A DNA stretch of 61,351 bases from Rhodomicrobium udaipurense JA643 (GCF_000636015.1 NZ_JFZJ01000007.1:1-61351), one strand, 5' to 3'; positions 17,184 to 27,011 are shown, counted from the stretch's first letter. Numbers and translations are program-made. The notes: generated by a model from the letters alone, not told the origin.

Positions 17184-17318
17184 ATGATGCGGTTTCAATG
17201 GATCGGACGCGCACGCACCGCGCTGAATGAGGCACTTTTTCCATCCAGTGCAAAGGCGCCCGAGTATCCGCGCCGCCATGTGGATCGCATCGATGCGGAA
17301 AAATGTCCGGGGAGGTAA
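17184..17318 (+). CDS. Possible 44-aa small protein (first of a coupled pair)
   Basis: The frame begins MMRFQWIGRARTALNEALF and ends AEKCPGR. The start is preceded by AGGAGA with about six bases of spacing, and the TAA overlaps the next ATG (TAATG). It is basic, with no membrane segment. Support comes only from the start signal and the overlap arrangement. Confidence 0.3.
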   Translation: MMRFQWIGRARTALNEALFPSSAKAPEYPRRHVDRIDAEKCPGR

Positions 17319-17470
17319 TGCCCATCGATTCGATCGGTGTCATGCCAGACGGCTTCATCATGCATCCGGTCGGAGGGATTTGGATAGTCTGGACGTCGAA
17401 GCCGCCGAATCCAGGTCAGTGGTCACGGTGTGGTGGCCTGGCGGAGTTACGATGTCATATTCATTTCTGA
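17318..17470 (+). CDS. Possible 50-aa small protein (second of a coupled pair)
   Basis: The frame begins MPIDSIGVMPDGFIMHPVGG and continues with a Trp-rich centre (IWIVWTSKPP). Its ATG shares one base with the stop of the preceding small frame, and GGGGAGG lies immediately upstream. Function unknown. It could be a remnant of a longer gene. Confidence 0.28.
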   Translation: MPIDSIGVMPDGFIMHPVGGIWIVWTSKPPNPGQWSRCGGLAELRCHIHF

Positions 17471-17782
17471 CAACAAAGCTCCGCGGGCAGATATGGAAGA
17501 AGTTCTTTGTCAGTCCATAGACGGATAGGGAGATTAGATCCCCGTTAGCGCAACTATTGTATTTCAACCAGCCCGTTTTTCCTGCCATTCGAGGCAACCG
17601 GCGATCAACCACCATACAATCCACGCCAACGGCCTCTTAAGCGCTGGGGTATTCCGTGTCAGGCTGGCGGCGGGTGATCGAAGGGTAGGATGAGGCAGCG
17701 CCGCTCGTGATGCTGCGGTGTAATAGCTTATGCGCAACATTAACGCCGACGCCGCACGATTGCGCCCGCCCACGCAAAGTCA

Positions 17783-17804
17783 GCGCGCGGGGCTACCCGC
17801 GCGC
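17783..17804. terminator. GC-rich hairpin after the bactofilin gene
   Basis: A perfect 9-bp stem (GCGCGCGGG/CCCGCGCGC) with a GCTA loop lies about 30 bases past the bactofilin stop on the minus strand. The T-run is poor (TGACTTT), so terminator function is tentative. Confidence 0.4.
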
Positions 17805-17834
17805 TTGCAAATGCCAGAGAAGATATCGACCGTA

Positions 17835-18398
17835 TTACTCGGCGGCCTGCGAGGACGGTGAATTCATGCCTTCGAGGCGCGGAGCCGTGGCGATCGGATC
17901 TTCCGAACGGCGCGACTTGCCTTCAAAGAACGCGCCCTGCTCAATTGCGAGCGACTTGTGGAAAACATCGCCCTCGACATGGCTCGAAGCCTGAAGCGTC
18001 ACGCGGTTGCCGCGCACCGAGCCCATGACGCGACCGCGCACGATCACATCTTCCGCCACGATACCACCCGTTATTTGCGCCTTTTCGCCGACGATCAGCG
18101 ACGAGCAATGCACGTCGCCCTGAATCTGGCCGTCGACCTGAACTTCGCCACGCGAGAGCACATTGCCCGTGACTGTCAGGTCTTCTCCGATGATGGATGG
18201 TGCCATGCGGTCTGGTCCCCTGAAGATTGGCGGCTTGGGCGCATAGACGGGCTGTCCGGCGGAAACCTGGGGAGCCGGGCTTCCGAGCGGCGCCAATCCC
18301 TGCGCGGGTTGACCGCCAATGGCTTTGCTCGTTGTTTTCGTTATCGGCTTTTGCGAATCGAAATTGCTCATATCGGTCTCTGGCTTTTTACTGAACAT
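17835..18398 (-). CDS. Bactofilin (polymer-forming cytoskeletal protein)
   Basis: The 187-aa protein has a disordered Pro/Gln-rich N-terminal half, then the bactofilin beta-helix from about residue 67: APSIIGEDLTVTGNVLSRGE, then QVDGQIQGDVHCSSLIVGE, then ITGGIVAEDVIVRGRVMGSV. Each rung is a short valine/glycine repeat. A variable tail closes it. Bactofilins form nucleotide-free filaments that scaffold cell-wall enzymes at defined sites, such as stalks in prosthecate alphaproteobacteria. The ATG at 18398 is used; a TTG one codon upstream is also in frame. No M23 peptidase gene is adjacent here, unlike in many bactofilin loci. Confidence 0.93.
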   Translation of the reverse strand: MFSKKPETDMSNFDSQKPITKTTSKAIGGQPAQGLAPLGSPAPQVSAGQPVYAPKPPIFRGPDRMAPSIIGEDLTVTGNVLSRGEVQVDGQIQGDVHCSSLIVGEKAQITGGIVAEDVIVRGRVMGSVRGNRVTLQASSHVEGDVFHKSLAIEQGAFFEGKSRRSEDPIATAPRLEGMNSPSSQAAE

Positions 18399-18541
18399 CA
18401 ACGCGACTCCGAGGCGATGCGCGGCGGGCGCTTAACCTTTTAGAGCGGCATCTTCACCATTTCAACGCCGATCATGGCTTCGGTGCAGACGGCACGGACT
18501 TCGCGGCGAAATCGTGCCTTTTCGGGCGCTAATGGTAAGGT

Positions 18542-19015
18542 TCAACGCGCGCCCGCAGCCTCGCGCACGGCATCGAGCACGGCTGCGGCATGTCCCGGCA
18601 CCTTGACCTTCCCCCAGCTTTTCAGAATTTTCCCATCGGGGCCGATCAGGAATGTGGCCCGTTCAACCCCCATATAGACGCGCCCATACATCTTCTTCTC
18701 GACCCAGACGCCGAAAGCCTCGATCGCGGCTTTCTCCGGATCCGAGACGAGCGTCACGCGAAGCCCATGCTTGTCGCGAAAATTCGCGTGGCTCTTCACG
18801 CTGTCGGGCGAGATGCCGATGACATCGGCGCCCGCCGCGTCGAATGCATCCTTCAGGTCAGAGAAGCTCCGCGCCTCGGTGGTGCAGCCGCTCGTGTTAT
18901 CCTTCGGGTAGAAATACACAACTTTATAGGGTGCCTTCATGCCGCTCAGCGTGACGGTCTTGCCCTCAGCATCGGGAAGCGCGAAATCGGGAGCCAAATC
19001 ACCATTCTGAAGCAT
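18542..19015 (-). CDS. bcp: Peroxiredoxin, Bcp/PrxQ type (thioredoxin-dependent thiol peroxidase)
   Basis: The 157-aa enzyme reduces hydrogen peroxide and organic hydroperoxides in the cytoplasm. Peroxidatic Cys44 lies in KDNTSGCTTEARSF. Position 49, where E. coli Bcp has its resolving Cys50, is Arg, so this is a 1-Cys form needing an external resolving thiol. MLQNGDLAPDFALPD at the start and FLIGPDGKILKSWGKVKVPG near the end are typical. The ATG at 19015 follows AAGGAAGG; the longer frame starting with MRRGFSFWHF is not supported. It is divergent from the YhdP-like gene. Confidence 0.93.
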   Translation of the reverse strand: MLQNGDLAPDFALPDAEGKTVTLSGMKAPYKVVYFYPKDNTSGCTTEARSFSDLKDAFDAAGADVIGISPDSVKSHANFRDKHGLRVTLVSDPEKAAIEAFGVWVEKKMYGRVYMGVERATFLIGPDGKILKSWGKVKVPGHAAAVLDAVREAAGAR

Positions 19016-19219
19016 CGGTGGGCCTTCCTTTCGTCTCTTTTTCCGGTCTATAGAGGCGAAATGCCAGAAAGAAAAGCCTCGCCGCACCGTACCGGCTCTC
19101 GTCGGATACGCGGGGACGGCGAATGGTACGCGCGGAGCAAGGCTCGCGTTCTACGCTAACGGGGGAGAAGCGGGCGTGCGGGCGGTCTGAGGCCTCTCGC
19201 ATGAACCAGTCGAAACGCG

Positions 19220-22200
19220 ATGGATGACCGTTTTTCGTCGAAAAACCCGCACCGTGAACTCGTCCCCGAAAGGCATGGCCGCAGTTTGGCGAAACCTTCC
19301 AAAGCGCAGGTCCAGCTTTCGCGTCTCTCGAAAAGCGGCAAGGTGCTCGCCGACGCGATCCCCGGGTCCGTCAAGACGGCGTCGCGGCATTCCTTCCGGG
19401 TGGGCTGGCGCCTGTCCGCTGTGCTCGCGCTCATGTTTTCGCTCGCGGTCGGCGCCCTCTACGCAAGGCTTCTGACCGGACCTATCTCGTTCGCCTTTCT
19501 GGTCCCCGCCGTGCAGGACCGGCTCAACGCCCAACTCGACGGCTATTCGCTGCGCGTCGGCGGTGCCATCCTCCGGCTGTCATCAAGCTGGGGCCTCGAA
19601 TTCCGCCTTGCCGACGTCAGCGTCGTGGACGAAAACAATCAGGAAATCGCCAAGGCTCCGCTCGCCTCCGTCGATCTGAGCGAAACATCCCTGCTCAAGC
19701 TCGCGCTCGCACCATCGCAGATCAAACTGCTCGGCCCGAAGATCCTTATTTTCAACCTGCCCGGAAAAGGGCTGACGCTTACACCCGAATCAACGACACC
19801 CGCCCCGCAGCAGGGTTGGGGCGCGAGCCAGGCAGGCCTCGCGGATGCATGGCAAACCTCCGAAATCTCTCCGCCATCTCCAGAGGTTGCGGGCGTGCAT
19901 CAGCTTGCTCGCCAGGGTCTACGCCTCACCGAACCTCGCGCATTCGCGTTCGACCCCGCGCCCATGCTCCGCCGCCTGTTTGCAACCATCGGCAAGCGAG
20001 GCGCGGCCTCTCAGGCGTTGAAAAGCATCGGCATGCAGGACGCGGTGGTCTACTTCGCCAACGAAAATGCCGTGTCGACATGGCGGGTCGCGGATTTCCA
20101 GCTCAACCTCGACGAGCGCGGCGGCAACAGCATTGTCGGCGGGAAGCTGACGCTCGAACGCGGCGGCGCGGCATGGCAAGCCTCGTTTACTGCGGAAAAC
20201 CGCCCGCACGAGAAGCGCTATGCGGTGACGGCTTCGGTCCGGGACGTGGTGCCGAAGACGATCTGGGATAGCTGGCCGTCGATCGATGCGTTGAAGCTCG
20301 TCCAGCTTCCCGTCAGCGGCGACGCGCATTTCGACATTGGGTATGATGGCAGGCTGGCCGGTGGCGAGGCGGAAATCCGGCTCGGCGCGGGCCGCTTCTT
20401 CGCGCCGTTCGACCAGAAACATCCGGCCGTTATCGACGGAGGCACCTTGCGCGTCTCCTACGACAAGGCGAGCGAGGCGATTATCGTCCGCCCGCTGGAG
20501 ATGCGCTGGGACGAAAGTCTGCTGACGATTTCGGGGCGAATAGCGCGGGAAATCGATCCAGCCAACGGGAAACCCCTCTGGCGTGCCGATTTCGATGGTC
20601 GGGGCACACGTCTTTCCGCCCCGCAATACGCGGTGGCCCCTGTTGCGCTCGACGTTTTCCGGATCGAGGGCGCGTATGATGAGGAAACCGACTCGGTCGC
20701 GCTGAAACGCTTCGAACTTGGCAGCCACGCTTCGCGACTGGCGTTTTCCGGGCAAGCCTCCCGCATCAGATCGGGCGGCGGAATTTCGCTCGTAGGCGAC
20801 ATATCGCCGATGCCCTTCTCCTTCCTGAAAGCAATCTGGCCCGTCTTCATGGCGAATGGCGCGCGGGAGTGGGCCGGCACGAATTTGCCCGTCGCGCAGG
20901 TCACGGGCGGAACCGTCGCCGTAAACCTGACGGCGGATCAGATCGCCGCGCTCGACGATGGCGGAGACATCCCCGAGAACGCGGTTTCGATGCGCATGGG
21001 CCTCTCCGGCGCAAAGATCTATCACATCAAGGGGCTGCCCCCCATCGAAACGCAGGATACGCAGTTGCGCATCAAGGGCCGCCGCTTCGTCTACGACATT
21101 CCGGGCGAGGCGCGCATCGAGGTGCCAAGCGGCAAGATCGTCACATTCACCGACGGCCAACTCCTCATCGACGATCTGCGCCCCGAGTTTCCCGACGCCG
21201 ACATCCGCTTCAAGGGCGGCGGCGAGGTTGCGGCCGTGCTGGAACTCCTCGATCAGCCTCCGCTCGGCTACGTGAAAGCCGTGGGCTTCAAGCCGTCGCT
21301 CGTGAACGGCCAGATGCAGGCCTCGTTCGAGGTCAAGTTCCCGCTCCTGATGAACCTCAAGTTCGAGCAGATGTCCATCACCGGAAAAAGCCGCGTGGCC
21401 GATATCCGCTCCGGCGCGCTTCCGGGCGGCGTTTCTGTGAACGGCGGCGCGGTGAATTTCGACATCTCGGAGAAGGCCATCGGCGCCAACGGCGAAATCC
21501 GCGTGAACGGCGTGCCAGTGACGCTCGTCTGGCAGCGCATTTTCGACGCTCCGCCTGACAAGCAGCCGACGCTACGCCTCGCCTCGATCCTGAACGAAAA
21601 GGCGCGCGACGAGCTCGGGCTGAACGTCAACCATATGGTGAAGGGCGACCTCCCGGTGGCGCTCGCGATCGCTTTGCAGCGCGACGGCCCGCCGAGGATC
21701 ATGATGGAGGCGAACCTCACCAACGCCGACCTGTTTCTGACGGCCATCGGCTGGCGGAAGCCGCCCGGCCAGAAGGCGACCGTCGCCTGCGATGTCGTTC
21801 GGCGTAACGACAACTCGATGCTGTTCGACAATTTCACGATGACGGGCGACGGCATCGCCATCAACGGCCGCGCCGTCATGAACGACAAGCACCGGCTCGC
21901 GTCATTCAGCTTCCCGGAGTTCTCGACCAACGCGCTCACCCACCTTTCCATTGCGGGCGAACTCACGCCGCAAAATATCCTGAAGGTGCAGGCGAAGGGC
22001 GCGTCCTTCGACGGGCGACAGTTCTTCAAGACGCTCCTCAGCGCCGGCAAGATCGCCGACAAGGAACCGGCACCGTTGAAGGACGAGCCGGGCCTCGACC
22101 TCAACGTCGAGATCGAGACCGTGTTCGGCTACTACGACACGAGCGTGAAATCCGTCATCGTCGACGCCAAACGGCGGGGCGGAAAATTCACCTCTATCGA

Positions 22201-22954
22201 GGCTGCGGGCAAGATCAACGGCGAGTCACCTGTGGCGGTTCACGTGGACCAGCGCACCCGCGATGCGCGCATCCTCTCCTCGGACGCGACCGACGCCGGT
22301 TCCGCGTTCAGGCTCGTCGGGTTTTACGGCGCGATGCGCGGCGGGACGATGAGCCTCCGCATGAACCTCGACGGTAGCGGCGGCACCGACAAGAGCGGCA
22401 CGCTCGAAGTGCGCCGCTTCGCCGTGGTCGGCGACCAGGTGGTTGGCCGCGTAGTGTCGCAAGCCGAAAAGGAAGGTGCGCGCTACAAGCCGGACGCGAA
22501 GCAGCAGCATGTCTACGCGGGCGACGTCTTCCAGTTCGACCGCATGTTGGTGCCCTTCTCCATCACGCAGAGCCAGTTCCAGCTCCACGATGCGGCAATC
22601 AACGGTCCTGTGATCGGGGCAACCATCCGCGGACGCATCGACTTCGCGCGTGAGACGCTAGCGCTGTCCGGCACCTATGTCCCGCTCTATGGCTTCAATG
22701 CCGTGCTGGGCGTCGTGCCGGTCCTCGGCGAACTTCTAAAGGGTCGCGAGAACGAGGGCGTGTTCGGCATCACCTTCGCCGTGCAGGGGCGGACGTCGAA
22801 CCCGGACGTGATCGTCAACCCGGTGTCGATGCTCGCGCCCGGCTTCCTCCGCCAGATTTTCGAGTTCGAGAACGCGCCCGCGCAAGCTCAGGAGCAGCCC
22901 CAGCAGGCGCCCCAGGTCCAAACACAGCAGCGCCCCGCCGCAAAGGTGAGGTAG
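19220..22954 (+). CDS. YhdP/DUF3971-type AsmA-like giant envelope protein
   Basis: The 1244-aa protein has a cytoplasmic N-terminus, a single membrane segment at about residues 72-95 (LSAVLALMFSLAVGALYARL), and a long periplasmic beta-rich body. Members of this bridge-like superfamily (YhdP, TamB, AsmA) are thought to carry phospholipids between the membranes. The C-terminal region (AINGPVIGATIRGRIDFARE, then YVPLYGFNAVLGVVPVLGEL) is the AsmA-like C-terminal domain found in YhdP. The tail is Gln/Pro-rich. The 5' neighbour bcp is divergent, and tyrS is convergent 80 bases away. Another AsmA-family protein is encoded at 57160-60801. The start has a weak ribosome-binding site, but alternatives would fall inside the conserved frame. 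Confidence 0.87.
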   Translation: MDDRFSSKNPHRELVPERHGRSLAKPSKAQVQLSRLSKSGKVLADAIPGSVKTASRHSFRVGWRLSAVLALMFSLAVGALYARLLTGPISFAFLVPAVQDRLNAQLDGYSLRVGGAILRLSSSWGLEFRLADVSVVDENNQEIAKAPLASVDLSETSLLKLALAPSQIKLLGPKILIFNLPGKGLTLTPESTTPAPQQGWGASQAGLADAWQTSEISPPSPEVAGVHQLARQGLRLTEPRAFAFDPAPMLRRLFATIGKRGAASQALKSIGMQDAVVYFANENAVSTWRVADFQLNLDERGGNSIVGGKLTLERGGAAWQASFTAENRPHEKRYAVTASVRDVVPKTIWDSWPSIDALKLVQLPVSGDAHFDIGYDGRLAGGEAEIRLGAGRFFAPFDQKHPAVIDGGTLRVSYDKASEAIIVRPLEMRWDESLLTISGRIAREIDPANGKPLWRADFDGRGTRLSAPQYAVAPVALDVFRIEGAYDEETDSVALKRFELGSHASRLAFSGQASRIRSGGGISLVGDISPMPFSFLKAIWPVFMANGAREWAGTNLPVAQVTGGTVAVNLTADQIAALDDGGDIPENAVSMRMGLSGAKIYHIKGLPPIETQDTQLRIKGRRFVYDIPGEARIEVPSGKIVTFTDGQLLIDDLRPEFPDADIRFKGGGEVAAVLELLDQPPLGYVKAVGFKPSLVNGQMQASFEVKFPLLMNLKFEQMSITGKSRVADIRSGALPGGVSVNGGAVNFDISEKAIGANGEIRVNGVPVTLVWQRIFDAPPDKQPTLRLASILNEKARDELGLNVNHMVKGDLPVALAIALQRDGPPRIMMEANLTNADLFLTAIGWRKPPGQKATVACDVVRRNDNSMLFDNFTMTGDGIAINGRAVMNDKHRLASFSFPEFSTNALTHLSIAGELTPQNILKVQAKGASFDGRQFFKTLLSAGKIADKEPAPLKDEPGLDLNVEIETVFGYYDTSVKSVIVDAKRRGGKFTSIEAAGKINGESPVAVHVDQRTRDARILSSDATDAGSAFRLVGFYGAMRGGTMSLRMNLDGSGGTDKSGTLEVRRFAVVGDQVVGRVVSQAEKEGARYKPDAKQQHVYAGDVFQFDRMLVPFSITQSQFQLHDAAINGPVIGATIRGRIDFARETLALSGTYVPLYGFNAVLGVVPVLGELLKGRENEGVFGITFAVQGRTSNPDVIVNPVSMLAPGFLRQIFEFENAPAQAQEQPQQAPQVQTQQRPAAKVR

Positions 22955-23006
22955 GGCGCCAACTCGCTGTCGGCGATGCATTCAGACAGGAATGCAGTTT
23001 GTGCGA

Positions 23007-23027
23007 AAGCGCCACCGCACGGCGCTT
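23007..23027. terminator. Hairpin between convergent YhdP-like and tyrS genes
   Basis: A 7-bp stem, AAGCGCC/GGCGCTT with a 7-base loop, lies in the 80-bp gap between the two convergent stops. T-tracts are short on both sides, so it is a weak bidirectional terminator candidate. Confidence 0.35.
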
Positions 23028-23034
23028 CAGTCGC

Positions 23035-24297
23035 CTACTGCGCAGGTTTCAGCAGCACGTGGCGCTTCTTGCCGAGCGACAGCTTGATGACGCCCTCAGC
23101 ATCGAGATTGGCAAGCGATACGCTAGCGCGATCGTCCGAGACCGCGACATCGTTCACCTTCAGCGCGCCGCCCTTGATCTGCCGCCGTGCGTCGCTCGTC
23201 GAGGCGACCAGACCCGCCTTCACCGCCGCGTTGAGGATGCCTACGCCCTCGGCGAGTTCGCCGCGCGGGATTTCGACTGTCGGAAGCCCCTCGGCCGCAG
23301 CACCTTCCTCGAACGCGCGCCGCGCCGTGTCGGCGGCCGCTTCCGCCGCCTCGCGGCCATGAAGCAGCGCCGTCACCTCGGTTGCGAGGATCTTCTTCGC
23401 TTCGTTGATCTCCGCGCCCTGAAGCGCCTCAAGCCGCGCGATCTCATCGAGAGGCATTTCGGTGAACAGCTTCAGGAAGCGGCCCACGTCGCCGTCCTCG
23501 GTGTTGCGCCAGTATTGCCAATATTCGTACGGGCTCAGAAGATCAGCGTTGAGCCACACCGCGCCACCGGCCGACTTGCCCATCTTCGCGCCAGACGACG
23601 TGGTGAGCAGCGGCGTCGTCAGCGCGAACAGCTCGCGCCCGTCCACGCGTCGGCCAAGCTCCATTCCGTTGACGATGTTGCCCCACTGGTCGGACCCGCC
23701 CATCTGGAGCACGCAGCCGTAGCGTCGCGACAGTTCGAGGAAATCGTACGCCTGAAGCAGCATGTAGTTGAACTCGAGGAACGTCAGCGGCTGCTCGCGG
23801 TCGAGCCGGAGCTTCACCGAGTCGAAGGTGAGCATGCGGTTGATGGTGAAGTGCCGCCCGTAATCGCGCAGGAATTCGATGTAGCGCAGGCTGGACAGCC
23901 ACTCGTCATTGTCGGCCATGATGGAGTCGGCGGGGCCATCGCCGAAGATGAGGAAGCGCTCGTAAACGGTCTTGAGGCTCGCCTTGTTGAAGTCGATATC
24001 GGCCTGCGAGAGAATCTTGCGCTGCTCGTCCTTGCCGGACGGATCGCCGACCTTCGTCGTTCCGCCGCCAAGCAGCACGATGGGGCGATGCCCGCTCTTC
24101 TGCAAGATACGCAGCATCATGATCGAGATGAGATGGCCGACATGGAGGCTCGGCGCGGTGCAGTCGAAGCCGATATAGGCCGTGATGCGCCCCTCGGCCG
24201 CGCGCTTCCTCAGCCCTTCTTCGTCGGAGACCTGATGAAGATAGCCGCGCTCCTTCAGGATCTGAACGAAGTCCGAATGGGTTGCCGGTGCGGCCAT
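23035..24297 (-). CDS. tyrS: Tyrosyl-tRNA synthetase
   Basis: The 420-aa class I synthetase charges tRNA-Tyr. HVGHL (residues 52-56) is the HIGH motif and KMGKS (238-242) the KMSKS motif. [11 protein letters not shown] (198-208) is the tyrosine-site signature. A C-terminal S4 RNA-binding domain occupies about 355-418 and ends in [13 protein letters not shown]. The ATG at 24297 sits behind GGAGGAGACC; the in-frame upstream extension overlaps anmK on the other strand and was rejected. It is divergent from anmK, sharing a 129-bp gap that holds a tandem repeat. Confidence 0.98.
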   Translation of the reverse strand: MAAPATHSDFVQILKERGYLHQVSDEEGLRKRAAEGRITAYIGFDCTAPSLHVGHLISIMMLRILQKSGHRPIVLLGGGTTKVGDPSGKDEQRKILSQADIDFNKASLKTVYERFLIFGDGPADSIMADNDEWLSSLRYIEFLRDYGRHFTINRMLTFDSVKLRLDREQPLTFLEFNYMLLQAYDFLELSRRYGCVLQMGGSDQWGNIVNGMELGRRVDGRELFALTTPLLTTSSGAKMGKSAGGAVWLNADLLSPYEYWQYWRNTEDGDVGRFLKLFTEMPLDEIARLEALQGAEINEAKKILATEVTALLHGREAAEAAADTARRAFEEGAAAEGLPTVEIPRGELAEGVGILNAAVKAGLVASTSDARRQIKGGALKVNDVAVSDDRASVSLANLDAEGVIKLSLGKKRHVLLKPAQ

Positions 24298-24370
24298 GGT
24301 CTCCTCCTTCGCGCCAGCGCGCCTCGACAGGCGCTTTTCTGACGTGGTAGCAAGGGAGAACCATGTAAGG

Positions 24371-24408
24371 CATTCGCATTGTGCGTCAACATTCGCATTG
24401 AGCGTGAA
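24371..24408. repeat. Two tandem 19-bp units in the tyrS-anmK divergent gap
   Basis: CATTCGCATTG(T/A)GCGT(C/G)AA occurs twice in immediate succession (24371-24389 and 24390-24408), identical at 17 of 19 positions. The repeat ends 18 bases before the anmK ATG and could be a tandem operator for either gene. It has no coding explanation. Confidence 0.5.
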
Positions 24409-24426
24409 ACAGCGGGGCGGTGGGAA

Positions 24427-25557
24427 ATGAAGGCGATCGGGCTGATGAGCGGCACTTCGCTCGACGGCGTTGATGTCGCGCTGATCGAAACGGACGGCGA
24501 GACGATCGAGGCTTTCGGGCCGGGCAACGACTTTTCCTACGACACTGTGGAAGGCCATCTTCTGCGCGAGGCTCTCGCCTCCGCCGTAGGCATCGCCAAC
24601 CGCACCGACCGCAGCGGCGTGCTTTCCGTCGCCGAAATCATGGTCACGCAGAAGCACATCGCTTGCGTCAAGGCGTTCGCCTCCATTCGCGGCCTGAACT
24701 TGAGCGAGATCGACGTCATCGGCTTCCACGGCCAGACCGTCGTACACAAGCCCGAAAAAGGACTGACGATTCAGATCGGCGATGGCCGAGGCATGGCCGA
24801 ATCGCTCGGCATTCCGGTTGTTTACGATTTCCGCGCGGCGGACGTGGAAGAGGGCGGCCAGGGCGCGCCCTTTGCGCCGATTTATCACCGCGCGCTCGCG
24901 CTCAGGGCCAAGCTGCCGCTTCCCGCCGTGTTCGTGAACATCGGCGGCATATCCAACATCAGCTACATTCCCGAAGGCGGCGAAGAAGACATGATCGCCT
25001 TCGACGCGGGGCCGGGAAACTGCCTCATCGACGACTGGACGCTGCGCCATACGGGCAAGCCCTACGACGAGGACGCCAAGCTCGCGCTGTCCGGAAAGGT
25101 GAATGGCGACGTGCTGCAAAAGCTGCTGCACGATCCGTTCCTCACGCAGCCGGTGCCGAAATCGCTCGACCGCCTTTCCTTCAAGCTCAAGGAAGTTGAG
25201 GGGCTGTCGCCCGCCGACGGCGCGGCCACGCTCACGGCCTTCACGGTCGCCTGCATCGCCGCCTCACGGCATTTCCTTCCCGAGCGCGCGAAGACATGGA
25301 TCATCTGCGGCGGCGGCGCGCACAACCCCTACATCATGGCGGGCCTGCGCCGGGTGCTCGGCGCGGGCGACCCCGCACCCCTCATCCAGACGGCCGATGA
25401 GGCCGGGTTCAGCACGAACTTCATGGAGGCGCAGGCTTTCGCCTTTCTCGCCGTGCGCCGACTGAAGGGCCTGCCCGCGAGCTTTCCGAAAACGACGGGC
25501 GCGAGTAGGCCGGTGGTGGGCGGAATCATCGCCGAACCCGGATCCGCGAAAGGCTGA
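24427..25557 (+). CDS. anmK: Anhydro-N-acetylmuramic acid kinase
   Basis: The 376-aa enzyme phosphorylates and opens 1,6-anhydroMurNAc from recycled peptidoglycan, giving MurNAc-6-phosphate. The N-terminal ATP-binding signature [17 protein letters not shown] (residues 5-21), [23 protein letters not shown] and [12 protein letters not shown] are all family landmarks. The C-terminal [19 protein letters not shown] closes the nucleotide site. The ATG at 24427 is right in front of the conserved start. The 16-codon extension to 24379 would run through the tandem repeat. It precedes rbfA on the same strand by 82 bases. Confidence 0.96.
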   Translation: MKAIGLMSGTSLDGVDVALIETDGETIEAFGPGNDFSYDTVEGHLLREALASAVGIANRTDRSGVLSVAEIMVTQKHIACVKAFASIRGLNLSEIDVIGFHGQTVVHKPEKGLTIQIGDGRGMAESLGIPVVYDFRAADVEEGGQGAPFAPIYHRALALRAKLPLPAVFVNIGGISNISYIPEGGEEDMIAFDAGPGNCLIDDWTLRHTGKPYDEDAKLALSGKVNGDVLQKLLHDPFLTQPVPKSLDRLSFKLKEVEGLSPADGAATLTAFTVACIAASRHFLPERAKTWIICGGGAHNPYIMAGLRRVLGAGDPAPLIQTADEAGFSTNFMEAQAFAFLAVRRLKGLPASFPKTTGASRPVVGGIIAEPGSAKG

Positions 25558-25638
25558 TTGCGGCCGGCGCCGGACAATCGGTGAAAAGCCGCGCCCGCAC
25601 CCGCTTGTTTCACGGCGAAAATCGCGTACTTTCCCGCC

Positions 25639-26025
25639 ATGAAACCGACACACGATTCAAAAGGCCCGTCGCAGCGCCAGCTCCGCGCGGGCGAACTGCT
25701 GCGCCATGCACTGGCCGAAATTTTCAGGTTGGAAGACATCGAGGACGCTGAGCTTAAGGGCCAGCTCATCACGGTCGCCGAGGTGCGCGTCAGCCCCGAC
25801 ATCAAGCACGCCACCGTGTTTACGAGCGCGCTCGGCGGCAAACCGGGCGATGTCATCGCAAAGGCGCTCAACCGTCATGCGCGTTTTTTGCGTGGCGAGC
25901 TTGCAAGGCGCATCGAGTTGAAATATGTCCCGGAGCTTGTATTTCGGGCCGATCACGCACTCGATGCGGCGGAACGCATCGACGAACTGCTGCGCTCCCC
26001 TGACGTCGCCCGCGATCTCAAATAG
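25639..26025 (+). CDS. rbfA: Ribosome-binding factor A
   Basis: The 128-aa KH-fold protein helps 16S rRNA processing and 30S maturation. SQRQLRAGELLRHALAEIF opens the protein. VRVSPDIKHATVFTSAL (about 50-66) and YVPELVFRADHALDAAERI (about 96-114) are the usual RbfA segments. It begins the block rbfA-truB-rpsO-pnp. In many bacteria infB precedes rbfA directly; here anmK takes that place. Confidence 0.96.
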   Translation: MKPTHDSKGPSQRQLRAGELLRHALAEIFRLEDIEDAELKGQLITVAEVRVSPDIKHATVFTSALGGKPGDVIAKALNRHARFLRGELARRIELKYVPELVFRADHALDAAERIDELLRSPDVARDLK

Positions 26026-26048
26026 AACTTCAAGAGAAGCGAAAAGCG

Positions 26049-26975
26049 ATGGCGCGCCGCAACAAGGGCAACGAGATTAACGGCTGGCTCATTCTCGACA
26101 AGCCGCAAGGGCTGACGTCGAATCAGGCGCTGTCGCGCCTGAAACGCCTGTTCCACCCGAGGAAGGTGGGCCATGCCGGCACGCTCGATCCGCTGGCGAC
26201 CGGCGTACTGCCCATCGCGTTCGGCGAGGCGACGAAGACGGTCGCGCATGTGGTCGATTGCGAGAAGTCCTACGACTTCACCATCCGCTGGGGCATCGAG
26301 ACCGACACCGACGACGCGGAAGGCAAGCCCGTTCGCACGAGCGACGCTCGCCCGACCGCAGAGCAGGTGCAGGCTGCGCTGCCGCAGTTCGTCGGCGACA
26401 TCATGCAGACTCCGCCCTGCTATTCCGCGATCAAGGTCGACGGCGAGCGCGCCTACGACCTCGCCCGCGACGGCGAAGTGGTGGAGCTTCAGCCAAGGCA
26501 GATTTCCGTCTACGAGCTTGAAATCGAGGAAACAATTTCGCCCGATCTCACGCGCCTTTTCTGCGACTGCGGCAAGGGCACCTATGTCCGCTCCATCGCG
26601 CGCGATCTCGGCCGCACGCTCGGCTGTTTCGGGCATATAGCGGCGCTCCGGCGCACGAGCGTCGGCCCTTTCCACGAAGAGAATGCGATTTCGCTGGAAA
26701 CGCTCGAAAACCTGAGCAATAGTGCCGACGGCTTCGGTGCTCTCATGGGCACGATCGCTCCTGTCGAGACGGCGCTGGACGGCATCCCGGCGCTCGCCGT
26801 GAACGGAGACGATGCGGCCAGGCTGAAGCGGGGGCAGTCCATCCTCATCAGAGGGGCGACGGCACCAATCCTGAAAGGCCCGATCTTTGCGACCTCGCGC
26901 GGGGTTCTCATCGCCATTGGCGAGGTGGAACGCGGCGAAATGCATCCGATCCGGGTTTTCAACATCCCCGCATAA
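26049..26975 (+). CDS. truB: tRNA pseudouridine-55 synthase
   Basis: The 308-aa enzyme converts U55 in the T-loop of tRNAs to pseudouridine. The catalytic Asp47 lies in GHAGTLDPLATGVL. NGWLILDKPQGLTS at the start and GTYVRSIARDLGR (motif III, about 178-190) are characteristic. The C-terminal part carries the alphaproteobacterial TruB extension. It starts 23 bases after rbfA and is followed by rpsO at 36 bases, so one operon is likely. Confidence 0.97.
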   Translation: MARRNKGNEINGWLILDKPQGLTSNQALSRLKRLFHPRKVGHAGTLDPLATGVLPIAFGEATKTVAHVVDCEKSYDFTIRWGIETDTDDAEGKPVRTSDARPTAEQVQAALPQFVGDIMQTPPCYSAIKVDGERAYDLARDGEVVELQPRQISVYELEIEETISPDLTRLFCDCGKGTYVRSIARDLGRTLGCFGHIAALRRTSVGPFHEENAISLETLENLSNSADGFGALMGTIAPVETALDGIPALAVNGDDAARLKRGQSILIRGATAPILKGPIFATSRGVLIAIGEVERGEMHPIRVFNIPA

Positions 26976-27011
26976 GCCTTTTCAGGCACACAAAAACAAC
27001 GGAGATAACCG

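Larger units (their letters stand above)
17101..17834. other. 734-bp gene-poor region
   Basis: No recognisable gene lies between the YbjQ-like gene and bactofilin. Two tiny coupled reading frames (17184-17470) are annotated separately with low confidence. The rest (17471-17782) shows mixed composition, frequent stops in all frames and no similarity I recognise. It may be an eroded gene. A GC-rich hairpin at 17783-17804 ends the region. Confidence 0.5.

Noticed and set aside
17227..17520. 97-codon plus-strand frame in the gene-poor gap
   Set aside because: His/Arg-rich composition and no ribosome-binding site. The coupled short frames in other phases have better start signals, though still weak.
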